Part shown: one piece after another, positions 17,190 through 24,228 of the stretch
Position numbering within the stretch: the first letter of the stretch is position 1
How the letters are laid out: the number at the start of each line of letters is the position of its first letter
DNA from: an uncultured Cryomorphaceae bacterium
GTDB lineage: Bacteria > Bacteroidota > Bacteroidia > Flavobacteriales > Schleiferiaceae
Length of the DNA stretch: 59,794 nucleotides
Direction of reading: 5' to 3'
NCBI GenBank assembly: GCA_913043005.1
Contig: CAJWKU010000010.1
Coordinates: forward strand, 1 to 59,794
Position numbers and translations under genes: made by a program
The notes under the pieces: model-generated
Told to the model about the DNA's origin: nothing
The model's input: the letters and a program-made list of their open reading frames with translations, nothing else
The model's database searches: none

Positions 17190-18794
17190 ATGCAAGCCAT
17201 TCCTTCACTTCCTGAATTGAGAAAAATGAATATTGAGTCTCTTAAAAAGGCTTGCATTGAAATCCGTGAATTCATTCTTAATTCAACTTCAGAAAAAGCA
17301 GGGCATTTAGCCTCTAGTCTTGGCGTAACTGAATTGACAGTGGCGTTACACATAATCCTGGACACCCCTGAAGATGTTTTAATATGGGATGTTGGCCATC
17401 AAGCGTATGTGCATAAAGTAATAACAGATCGTGCAGATGTCTTTAAATCTAATCGAAAAAAAAATGGCCCAAGTGGATTCCCAAATAGGAATGAATCCAA
17501 TTTTGATTCTTTTGGAGTAGGGCACTCAAGTACTGCGCTTTCAGCATTGATTGGATTTGCTAGAGCTGATGTATTAATAAATAGGAATCGTCATAAAGTT
17601 GCAGTTGTAGGTGATGGGGCATTTACGGGAGGAATGGTATATGAAGCCATGAATGATGCCGGCTCCAAGGGTGATGACATATTATTGATTATTAATGATA
17701 ATGGTTTTGCTATTGAAGAAAATGTAGGTGCTCTTCATGATTCTGGAGAGTATAAAGAATTTTGTACATCTTTAGGATGGAATTTTATAGATGGTCATAT
17801 AAATGGAAATAATATTGCTGAACTTATTCCTAGGATTAAACAAGCATTAAAACTTAAAGGACCGAGAGTTTTACATGTTAAAACCAATCGACCAACTCTT
17901 GAAGATCTTGGGCTTTCAGAAAGTTTTCCTGATCAATTCAATTTCCAAACTCATTTTGCTGAAAAGTTAATAGCTCTAGCTCTTAAAGACAATCGAATAA
18001 TTGCACTGACTGCTGCGATGGCTCAGGGATGCAGTTTAGACCTGTTTAGAGATAAGTTCCCTGAACGTTTCTTTGATGTTGGGATAGCAGAACAGCATGT
18101 TATAACTCAGGCCGCAGGGATGGCAGCAACGGGAATGAAACCCATAGTTAATCTGTATTCGACATTTTCTCAAAGAGCTGTGGACCAATGGATACATGAT
18201 GTTGCGCTGCAAAACTTACCTGTATTACTATGTCTCGATAGATCTGGAATAGTCGGTGAAGATGGAGCTACTCATCATGGTGTTTTTGACTTAGCCCTAT
18301 ATAGCAGTATCCCAAATACTCATATTTGGGCACCAAGAAATAATTCAGAACTCAGAAATGCAATTGATGAAGCCATACAATATGGTGGCCCCTCAATAAT
18401 CAGGTATCCTAAAGGCAAGGAGACAAAATTACCCAACGCACTTAAACGAAAAGGAGGAATGGATATCATACGATTAGGCCGTGAGACTGTTCATTGGTGC
18501 TTGGGACCAACAATTGAAGAAGCGATAATTCATTCAAACCCGTCGGATGTGATAATTGACTTAAGAAAAGCAAAACCCATTAACTCAGATATGTTACAAG
18601 CCTTTTCTAAAACTTATTCTAAATGGGTTGTTTGGGAAGACGCCCAATCTATCGGAGGAGTGGGGGCACAATTAGCATCATGGATTGCAGAAAATAACCC
18701 TAATATCCAGTTAATACATAAAGGTTATAAAGATCAATTCATTGGGCATGGGGACTCAAAAGAATTAAAAAAACAAAATAGGCCTGAAGTTTAA
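17190..18794 (+). CDS. dxs: 1-deoxy-D-xylulose-5-phosphate synthase, shortened form
   Basis: First enzyme of the MEP isoprenoid pathway: pyruvate plus glyceraldehyde-3-phosphate to DXP, using thiamine diphosphate. Catalytic motifs are intact: WDVGHQAYVHK, GHSST, GDGAFTGGM and INDN for cofactor binding, DVGIAEQH with catalytic Glu, YSTFSQRAVDQ, DRSGIVGEDGATHHG, and RYPKG. It has 534 residues against about 620 in Escherichia coli. The missing parts are the roughly 45-residue insertion after NVGAL and most of the linker after HVKT, including the usual KGRGYEPAE motif. The supply of isoprenoids is relevant to retinal for the proteorhodopsin 2 kb away. The stop codon abuts the trpS stop. Confidence 0.93.
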   Translation: MQAIPSLPELRKMNIESLKKACIEIREFILNSTSEKAGHLASSLGVTELTVALHIILDTPEDVLIWDVGHQAYVHKVITDRADVFKSNRKKNGPSGFPNRNESNFDSFGVGHSSTALSALIGFARADVLINRNRHKVAVVGDGAFTGGMVYEAMNDAGSKGDDILLIINDNGFAIEENVGALHDSGEYKEFCTSLGWNFIDGHINGNNIAELIPRIKQALKLKGPRVLHVKTNRPTLEDLGLSESFPDQFNFQTHFAEKLIALALKDNRIIALTAAMAQGCSLDLFRDKFPERFFDVGIAEQHVITQAAGMAATGMKPIVNLYSTFSQRAVDQWIHDVALQNLPVLLCLDRSGIVGEDGATHHGVFDLALYSSIPNTHIWAPRNNSELRNAIDEAIQYGGPSIIRYPKGKETKLPNALKRKGGMDIIRLGRETVHWCLGPTIEEAIIHSNPSDVIIDLRKAKPINSDMLQAFSKTYSKWVVWEDAQSIGGVGAQLASWIAENNPNIQLIHKGYKDQFIGHGDSKELKKQNRPEV

Positions 18795-19769
18795 TTATCT
18801 GTAACCCAAGCTTTTTTTGACTTTATTCAGAGTCTCTTGTGCAATGATTCTAGCTTTTTTTGCACCTGAATCTAAAGCACGATAAATCTCATCGGGATTT
18901 TTCATTAGCTCATCAAACCTTATTCTTTCAAAGTAAAACTTTGAAAGAATAGTCTCGTATAAAGCCAGTTTTGCATGACCATAGCCATATCCTCCAGCTC
19001 TATATTCATTCTCCATGTTTTCAATAGCTTCTCGCTCAGCAATAAGTCTGAATATCTTGATGACATTACAAGACTCAGGGTTTTTAGGTTCCTCTATTGG
19101 TAATGAATCGGTAACTATTGACATTACTTGTTTTTTGAGTTGCTTTTCAGGAAGAAAAATATCAATTACATTTCCATATGATTTTGACATTTTTTGCCCG
19201 TCAGTACCTGGAATTGTCATAATTGACTCATCAATTTTCGCCTCAGGTATAATTAAAACATCTTCTTTAACATTACGATTAAAGGCTTCTGCAATATCTC
19301 TTGTCATCTCTAAGTGCTGCTTTTGATCTTTTCCTACCGGCACTTGCGTTGCATTGTAAAGTAAAATATCTGCTGCCATCAAAACAGGATAATCAAAAAG
19401 GCCTGCATTAACATCTGAAAGACGATCTGATTTATCCTTGAAACTATGAGCATTAGCTAACATCGGGTAAGGAGTGAAACAATTTAAATACCAAGTCAAT
19501 TCGGTACATTCAGGGACATCACTTTGAGCATAAAAAACAACTTTTTCAGTATCTAGTCCACAAGCAAGCCAAGCGGCGGCGGTAGATAATAAGTTTTCCT
19601 TTCTTTTCGCTTTATCTTTTATTGAAGTTAAAGAATGTAAATCTGCAATAAATAAATACGCATCATTTTTTTGATCATTTGATAATGTTATCGCAGGTTT
19701 TATAGCACCTAATATATTCCCTAAATGCTGACGACCGGAAGTTTGAATGCCTGTTAGAACTCTACCCAT
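18795..19769 (-). CDS. trpS: tryptophanyl-tRNA synthetase
   Basis: Charges tRNA-Trp. It is a class I synthetase with the HIGH-like motif in GIQTSGRQHLGN (residues 7-18) and a KMSKS loop at about 192-196. The conserved segments ADLHSLTS and VPVGKDQKQHLEMTRDIA are also present. It has 324 residues, the compact bacterial length. A TACCTTAG box lies four bases before the ATG. Its stop codon directly adjoins that of dxs on the other strand, with no terminator between. Confidence 0.97.
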   Translation of the reverse strand: MGRVLTGIQTSGRQHLGNILGAIKPAITLSNDQKNDAYLFIADLHSLTSIKDKAKRKENLLSTAAAWLACGLDTEKVVFYAQSDVPECTELTWYLNCFTPYPMLANAHSFKDKSDRLSDVNAGLFDYPVLMAADILLYNATQVPVGKDQKQHLEMTRDIAEAFNRNVKEDVLIIPEAKIDESIMTIPGTDGQKMSKSYGNVIDIFLPEKQLKKQVMSIVTDSLPIEEPKNPESCNVIKIFRLIAEREAIENMENEYRAGGYGYGHAKLALYETILSKFYFERIRFDELMKNPDEIYRALDSGAKKARIIAQETLNKVKKSLGYR

Positions 19770-19773
19770 AAAG

Positions 19774-19781
19774 CTAAGGTA
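19774..19781 (-). promoter_or_regulatory. -7 promoter box of trpS, 4 bases before the ATG
   Basis: On the minus strand TACCTTAG differs from TAnnTTTG at one fixed position and ends four bases before the trpS ATG at 19769. It has the same spacing as dxs, ribE and others. No -33 TTG is evident. Confidence 0.5.
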
Positions 19782-19804
19782 GGAAAGCCAAATGGACCTG
19801 TGAT

Positions 19805-19834
19805 AATAAACCCCTCTGATTAGCGGGGTTTATT
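19805..19834. terminator. terminator of the membrane-protein gene
   Basis: Perfect 10-bp arms AATAAACCCC (19805-19814) and GGGGTTTATT (19825-19834) have a 10-base loop. It lies just after the stop of the minus-strand gene 19854-20633 and before trpS. The T-run is short and interrupted on the minus strand. Confidence 0.65.
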
Positions 19835-19853
19835 ATTTACATGGTTAAATATT

Positions 19854-20633
19854 CTAATGCATTTTAATAGGTAGGTTGGGTTTTTGTATCCACCCCACTA
19901 ACCAAGCTGTAACATTATAAGCGACACTGTAAATTGATAGAATAACATAATAAGAAGCCAATAATAATATAGCATTTACAAACATTCCTAATGTGGCCAT
20001 AATACTATTCCAAGTCCAAGACCCTGAAATACTCGCATTCCAATCTGCAGGGTTTGCAAAAGATGTTGCAGCTCCCATAAAATCAAATGGAATATTATCT
20101 CTTGCCACTCCAGTAAACCATGAATATATGCCACTGAACATCGAGGCAATCTCTTCCCCCCCTGCTAATGGGGCATAAACCGTAGTATTAAATAATGTCG
20201 CAGTAGCCATACACAAGGCCTGAGTGAAAACCACTAAAGCACTTAATTCACCCATTAACCTGATATTCGTCTTCATTACATCATGTGCCAAAAATTGAAC
20301 CATGCCTGTGTGCTTCCCTGCTAATTCTTCGCCTCGAATTCTAATGACGTTCGGAATAGCCAAAGCCGCAATTAGACAAATAAAAGTAGTAATGATACTA
20401 GCTATAATTCCCATCGAGTCAGCAGAACTAAAATGATCATTTATTCCGCTAACCAATTCCCAAATCATTAAAATGGTCATTCCTAGGGCTAACCAGGAAT
20501 ATATCATCTGAAAATAACTTCTAATCCCTTTGCCAGAATTAAACTTATTTAGAGTTTCGCTAACTCGTGTCCCCAGAACACGAGCTGCAATTTGGCCTGG
20601 TAAATCCAGAGCTCTTTGAATTATTTCATTCAT
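19854..20633 (-). CDS. unrecognised multi-pass membrane protein divergent from proteorhodopsin
   Basis: I do not recognise this protein. It has 259 residues, with an amphipathic start, then hydrophobic segments at about 45-64, 74-97, 129-153, and a long C-terminal stretch at 209-250 that may hold two helices. This gives four or five membrane spans. A loop rich in Gly, Ser, Trp and Asn (about 155-208) lies between the third and fourth spans. No catalytic motif, signal cleavage site or Cys cluster is evident. It is the only gene that shares the 374-base intergenic region with the rhodopsin gene, so the two may be co-regulated. It has its own terminator at 19805-19834. Confidence 0.75.
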   Translation of the reverse strand: MNEIIQRALDLPGQIAARVLGTRVSETLNKFNSGKGIRSYFQMIYSWLALGMTILMIWELVSGINDHFSSADSMGIIASIITTFICLIAALAIPNVIRIRGEELAGKHTGMVQFLAHDVMKTNIRLMGELSALVVFTQALCMATATLFNTTVYAPLAGGEEIASMFSGIYSWFTGVARDNIPFDFMGAATSFANPADWNASISGSWTWNSIMATLGMFVNAILLLASYYVILSIYSVAYNVTAWLVGWIQKPNLPIKMH

Positions 20634-20928
20634 ATTAAGTTTGTTTTGATTTATTAAAAATTACGATAAATTCTCAAATATCACAAAATCAAGTAGTTAC
20701 ATAAGTGTTCATATCTTCTATTCTACTAACTGCATGTCGTTCTATGACTGAAAATTTTGAAGTATTTCTAACCCCATTTAAGTTCAAAACTTTTTAGAGT
20801 GTCTCAGTGACAAAAGTAATTTTTTACCCAAAAAGAATGTTTTATATGAATCCACAACTATCTAATGTGTTGTTAATCAGAACTTAAGTCATATTTTGAT
20901 ATTAGGAATTTGGAATATACTTTTACAA

Positions 20929-20940
20929 TTGATTAATCAA
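20929..20940. promoter_or_regulatory. 12-bp perfect palindrome upstream of proteorhodopsin
   Basis: TTGATTAATCAA is self-complementary and lies 16 bases upstream of the candidate -33 TTG (20957-20959). It contains the GATTA/TAATC half-sites that recur in the inverted repeat just downstream. A regulator site is inferred. Confidence 0.5.
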
Positions 20941-20944
20941 AACC

Positions 20945-20986
20945 TGCGATTACTTGTTGTAGAAATATACTAATCGCATACATTCA
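20945..20986 (+). promoter_or_regulatory. proteorhodopsin promoter flanked by an 8-bp inverted repeat
   Basis: TGCGATTA (20945-20952) and TAATCGCA (20971-20978) are perfect inverted arms 18 bases apart. Between them lies TTG (20957-20959). Directly after the second arm is TACATTCA (20979-20986), a partial match to TAnnTTTG at 19 bases from the TTG, which is within the 17-23 range for Bacteroidota. The start would give a leader of about 15-18 bases before the ATG at 21008. Confidence 0.45.
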
Positions 20987-21007
20987 CCTAAATTTAAATT
21001 TATACAT

Positions 21008-21757
21008 ATGAGCTTTTTAGACATTTTTTTATCAACTGATTTAGCAACCTTTAGACCGGATGACTATGTTGGATTCACATTCTTCACAGGCTACATGGCT
21101 ATGTTTGCTGCTTCTGTTTTCTTCTTGTTCGAGCGCGGTCGCGTTGCAGACGAGTGGAAATTATCTCTTTTAGTTTCTGCTTTGATCACTGGTATCGCAG
21201 CAGTTCACTATTATTACATGCGTGATTTTTACATGGGCACAGGAGAAACACCTGTAGTACTAAGATACATTGACTGGACATTGACTGTTCCTTTGATGTG
21301 TGTAGAATTCTATCTTTTAACTAAGAAAGCTGGTGCTAAGATTGGCTTACTTTACAAATTACTTGTTGCTTCAGTAGCTATGCTTGTTCTCGGTTATATC
21401 GGAGAAGCATTTTATGCTGGTAGCTCTACTTCTTGGTTATATGGAGCTCTTTCAGGTGCTGCATACTTCTATATTGTATGGTTAGTTTGGAAAGGTGAAG
21501 TTGCAGAATTAGCTGCTTCTGCTGGCGGAAAAGTTCAAAGAGCTGTAGGACACCTTACTAAGTTTGTCGTTATCGGTTGGGCGATATATCCAATTGGTTA
21601 CATCCTTGGAACTGAAGGTGGTCTTTTCGGAATGGACGTTGCAGAGATGGTTGGATACAATGGTGGAGTAGATATTTTCTACAACATTGCTGATGCAATT
21701 AACAAAATTGGTTTTGGTCTTGTTGTTTACGCTTTAGCGGTTAGCAAAGAAGACTAA
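21008..21757 (+). CDS. proteorhodopsin, green-type light-driven proton pump
   Basis: Seven-helix retinal protein of the inner membrane, 249 residues. The Schiff-base lysine is Lys233 in YNIADAINKIGFG. Helix C, RYIDWTLTVPLMCVEF, gives proton acceptor Asp89, Thr93 and proton donor Glu100, the DTE triad of outward proton pumps. Arg86 and His67 match the conserved counter-ion partners. The spectral-tuning position (105 in the green SAR86 reference) is Met97, a green-absorbing state usual in marine flavobacteria. The residue corresponding to the helix-E carotenoid fenestration looks bulky (Tyr153 by my alignment), but that alignment is approximate. No blh or crt genes for retinal synthesis are in the window. 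A clean terminator follows. Confidence 0.98.
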   Translation: MSFLDIFLSTDLATFRPDDYVGFTFFTGYMAMFAASVFFLFERGRVADEWKLSLLVSALITGIAAVHYYYMRDFYMGTGETPVVLRYIDWTLTVPLMCVEFYLLTKKAGAKIGLLYKLLVASVAMLVLGYIGEAFYAGSSTSWLYGALSGAAYFYIVWLVWKGEVAELAASAGGKVQRAVGHLTKFVVIGWAIYPIGYILGTEGGLFGMDVAEMVGYNGGVDIFYNIADAINKIGFGLVVYALAVSKED

Positions 21758-21783
21758 TTACATAATTCAATAGAAAAATAAAA

Positions 21784-21809
21784 GGGCTCCATACCGGAGC
21801 CCTTTTTTT
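21784..21809. terminator. bidirectional terminator after proteorhodopsin
   Basis: Stem GGGCTCC (21784-21790) and GGAGCCC (21796-21802) has a 5-base loop, an A-run before and a T-run after (21803-21809). It serves proteorhodopsin on the plus strand and the lipoprotein unit on the minus strand. Confidence 0.92.
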
Positions 21810-21818
21810 ATGTAAAAA

Positions 21819-22346
21819 CTATTTTCTTAATTCAATATCAAGCTTTGCCTGAATATCTTGTCCCAAAGAAGGATCATCAATTACAACATTAGAATGCCAA
21901 AGCTGTAAAGTATCTGCATCGTAATCCACAACAAATGTTAGCGTATCAGGATAATCATAAAACCATAATGTCTGGATAGATGAATCAAAAGCCCAAATAC
22001 CCTCACCCTGATTAACATAATTTATTGGAGCTAGCCCCAACATTAGATTTAAATAAAAGTCAATACGATAATCAACGATAGCAGAATCATTACGATCTTC
22101 AAAACTAAATTCTCCTTGAACTGCATCGGCATCTCCCTTGAACACAGCCTGGGTTGTAGTATCAAAAGGATTATCCATTTCACCTTCAAATGAAACGGAG
22201 AAAACTTTCCATCCATTTGTCAGTCTCTGCTCAAATGGTCCAGAAGCACGAGGGGGCAAATTGTTATTATTTGAATCCCCATTACAACCAGAAACGACAA
22301 GAAGCGCCGCTAAGGATAAAACACTAAATATTGTCTTGTTATCCAT
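21819..22346 (-). CDS. predicted lipoprotein of unknown function
   Basis: I do not recognise the family. It has 175 residues with a clear lipoprotein signal: a hydrophobic core followed by VVSGC, Cys21 being the modified residue. The mature part starts with an Asn-rich linker (NGDSNNNN) and looks all-beta, with repeated Tyr/Trp/Phe strands, as in small lipocalin-like or YceI-like folds; that comparison is only impressionistic. Its start overlaps the end of the KtrA-like gene by eight bases, so it is probably translated from the same mRNA. The unit ends in the terminator at 21784-21809. Confidence 0.8.
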   Translation of the reverse strand: MDNKTIFSVLSLAALLVVSGCNGDSNNNNLPPRASGPFEQRLTNGWKVFSVSFEGEMDNPFDTTTQAVFKGDADAVQGEFSFEDRNDSAIVDYRIDFYLNLMLGLAPINYVNQGEGIWAFDSSIQTLWFYDYPDTLTFVVDYDADTLQLWHSNVVIDDPSLGQDIQAKLDIELRK

Positions 22347-23010
22347 TAATATCTATAAATCGTTCTACATCGTGAGTCAATCCAAAAACAACTAAGACAT
22401 AATTCTCTTTTATTATTTCATCATCCTCGATAACCCCCTTTATGTGGAGTTCTACATTTCCTGAACTTTCAATTAACGTAACAAGATTAAGACGATACTT
22501 GGATAATAACCCAAGATCTTTTATCGTTCTCCCTACAACAGATTTTGGAGCAGTTATTTCTACAATTTCATAATTATCTGGAAGAGGCATGCACATCAAC
22601 ATGGATGGATTCATTAATCTTTCCGCGACATTTATTCCGACCTCTTCTTCCGGAGATAAGATCTCCGTTACTCCCATTTTTTCCAATATTTTTCTTTGAG
22701 TATCTCCTTGTGTTCGAGCTACTAAACGCTTAACCCCTATCTCAAGAAGCTTTACTGTAGTTAACAGCATACCTTCAAAATTATGCCCAATAGATACAAT
22801 CACTGCATCCATTTCGCTTATATTTTGAGACTCAAGAGCGCGCTTATCTGTCGAATCTAACTGAACCGCATAAGACACATGATCTTTTATCTCGTCAACT
22901 CTATCTTCATCTATATCAATTGCAATAACCTCAGCCCCTTTTGCTGAAAGTTTTTTGCAAATTGCTCGACCAAATTGGCCTAGCCCAATTACTGCAAATT
23001 TTTCCGCCAT
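22339..23010 (-). CDS. TrkA/KtrA-family potassium channel regulatory subunit
   Basis: Cytoplasmic gating subunit of a Ktr/Trk potassium uptake system. The N-terminal RCK domain has the nucleotide-binding motif GLGQFG (9-14), followed by an acidic end of the second strand (VIAIDID). The C-terminal RCK_C part (from about 135) would bind a second ligand. It has 223 residues, typical for KtrA. The membrane subunit (KtrB/TrkH) is not adjacent, so it must be elsewhere in the genome. It follows the PLP-enzyme gene by three bases. Confidence 0.93.
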   Translation of the reverse strand: MAEKFAVIGLGQFGRAICKKLSAKGAEVIAIDIDEDRVDEIKDHVSYAVQLDSTDKRALESQNISEMDAVIVSIGHNFEGMLLTTVKLLEIGVKRLVARTQGDTQRKILEKMGVTEILSPEEEVGINVAERLMNPSMLMCMPLPDNYEIVEITAPKSVVGRTIKDLGLLSKYRLNLVTLIESSGNVELHIKGVIEDDEIIKENYVLVVFGLTHDVERFIDING

Positions 23011-23013
23011 AAT

Positions 23014-24171
23014 TTATAAAATTAATAAAAGTGCTGCTTCAATATCAGCTTTCAAATCACGAATATCCTCTATTCCAACACTTAAGCGAATTAAGCCATC
23101 TGAGATTCCATTAACTTCACGCTGGTCTTTTGGAATAGAGGCATGTGTCATTGATGCCGGGTGACCTGACAAAGACTCCACCCCACCAAGAGACTCAGCT
23201 AAAGTGAATATTTTCATTGAGCTCACTACTTTACTTGCGTCTTTAGCAAGATCACTTTTAACTGTAAATGATATCATCCCACCAAAATCTCTCATTTGTT
23301 TCTTGGCAACCAAATGACCTGGGTGTTCCGTGAAGCCTGGATATATAACTCGACCGACTGCCGGATGTGATTTTAAAAAATGTGCAATTTCCTTTGCATT
23401 GTGGCAATGCCTTTCCATTCGAATATGAAGTGTTTTTATACCCCTTAGCGCCAAAAAGCTATCCATTGGTCCGCATACTGCTCCTGTCGAATTTTGGATA
23501 AAATATAATCGATCTGCTAAATCTTTATCCTTAACAATTAATGCTCCAAGAACAAGATCACTGTGACCCCCGAGATATTTTGTGCCAGAATGCAAAACAA
23601 TGTCCGCTCCTAAATTTATAGGCTGTTGAAGATATGGGGTAGCAAAAGTATTATCAACGACTAATAAAGCTTTTGCTGCTTCTGCGATTTTTGAGACCTT
23701 CTCAATATCCACAACATTCAACATTGGATTTGTAGGACTCTCTATCCAAATCATTTTTGTTTTGCTATTGACTTTGGCTTCAATAACAGATTCATCAGAC
23801 ATCGGAACAAAATGAAATTTAATTCCATACTTCTCATAAATATGAACAAATTGTCGATAAGTCCCTCCGTACAAATCATTTGTAGAAATAACTTCATCTC
23901 CAGGAGAAAGTAATTTCATGCAAGCATCAACTGCAGCTAAACCACTACCGAAACCCATAGCGTGAGTGCCATTTTCAATTGACGCTAGAGACGCCTCTAA
24001 AGCACTTCGGGTTGGGTTTTGAGTTCTACTATACTCATACCCTTTATGTTCTCCTGGAGAGCTCTGGGCGTATGTAGATGTCTGATAAATTGGGGGCATG
24101 ACTGCACCTGTTGACGGGTCGTGTTTCTGACCTCCGTGAATAGCCCGCGTTCCAAAATGTTTTAATTCCAT
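23014..24171 (-). CDS. Cys/Met-metabolism PLP enzyme (cystathionine gamma-synthase/lyase family)
   Basis: Fold-type I PLP enzyme of sulfur amino-acid metabolism. The PLP lysine is in LHSGTKYLGGHSD. The substrate-binding YEYSRTQNPTR and SLGGVESLSGHPASMTH motifs are also present. Family members include cystathionine gamma-synthase, gamma-lyase and O-acylhomoserine sulfhydrylase; sequence alone does not separate them. I chose the ATG at 24171, giving MELKHFGTRAIH and 385 residues. An earlier in-frame start at 24225 would add 18 unusual basic residues. A TACCTTCG box ends four bases before the chosen ATG, which also supports it. Confidence 0.93.
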   Translation of the reverse strand: MELKHFGTRAIHGGQKHDPSTGAVMPPIYQTSTYAQSSPGEHKGYEYSRTQNPTRSALEASLASIENGTHAMGFGSGLAAVDACMKLLSPGDEVISTNDLYGGTYRQFVHIYEKYGIKFHFVPMSDESVIEAKVNSKTKMIWIESPTNPMLNVVDIEKVSKIAEAAKALLVVDNTFATPYLQQPINLGADIVLHSGTKYLGGHSDLVLGALIVKDKDLADRLYFIQNSTGAVCGPMDSFLALRGIKTLHIRMERHCHNAKEIAHFLKSHPAVGRVIYPGFTEHPGHLVAKKQMRDFGGMISFTVKSDLAKDASKVVSSMKIFTLAESLGGVESLSGHPASMTHASIPKDQREVNGISDGLIRLSVGIEDIRDLKADIEAALLLIL

Positions 24172-24175
24172 ACAA

Positions 24176-24183
24176 CGAAGGTA
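24176..24183 (-). promoter_or_regulatory. -7 promoter box of the PLP-enzyme gene, 4 bases before the ATG
   Basis: On the minus strand TACCTTCG differs from TAnnTTTG at one position and ends exactly four bases before the ATG at 24171. Confidence 0.5.
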
Positions 24184-24216
24184 CCTAAAGCTTAACCTTC
24201 TTGAATACCTATGTTG

Positions 24217-24224
24217 TATTTTCA
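24217..24224 (+). promoter_or_regulatory. candidate -7 box of gluQ, 4 bases before the ATG
   Basis: TATTTTCA matches TAnnTTTG apart from its last two bases and ends four bases before the ATG at 24229. It faces the divergent box at 24176-24183 in a 57-base gap. Confidence 0.35.
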
Positions 24225-24228
24225 CAAT

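Larger units (their letters stand above)
20634..21007. promoter_or_regulatory. 374-base intergenic region between the membrane protein and proteorhodopsin
   Basis: This is the only gap above 300 bases. It is AT-rich and has no plausible small gene or tRNA. It holds a 12-bp palindrome (20929-20940), a long-spaced inverted repeat with the likely rhodopsin promoter (20945-20986), and a small hairpin-capable stretch AAGTTCAAAACTT near 20780-20793. The distance from the rhodopsin start to the divergent gene leaves room for regulators on both sides. Confidence 0.6.

Noticed and set aside
20634-21007. Small RNA or riboswitch in the rhodopsin upstream gap
   Set aside because: I see no tRNA fold, no known riboswitch core and no terminator followed by a start; the repeats fit protein-binding sites better.
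24172-24225. N-terminal extension of the PLP enzyme
   Set aside because: The extra basic residues are atypical, and the stretch includes the TACCTTCG box placed 4 bases before the better ATG.
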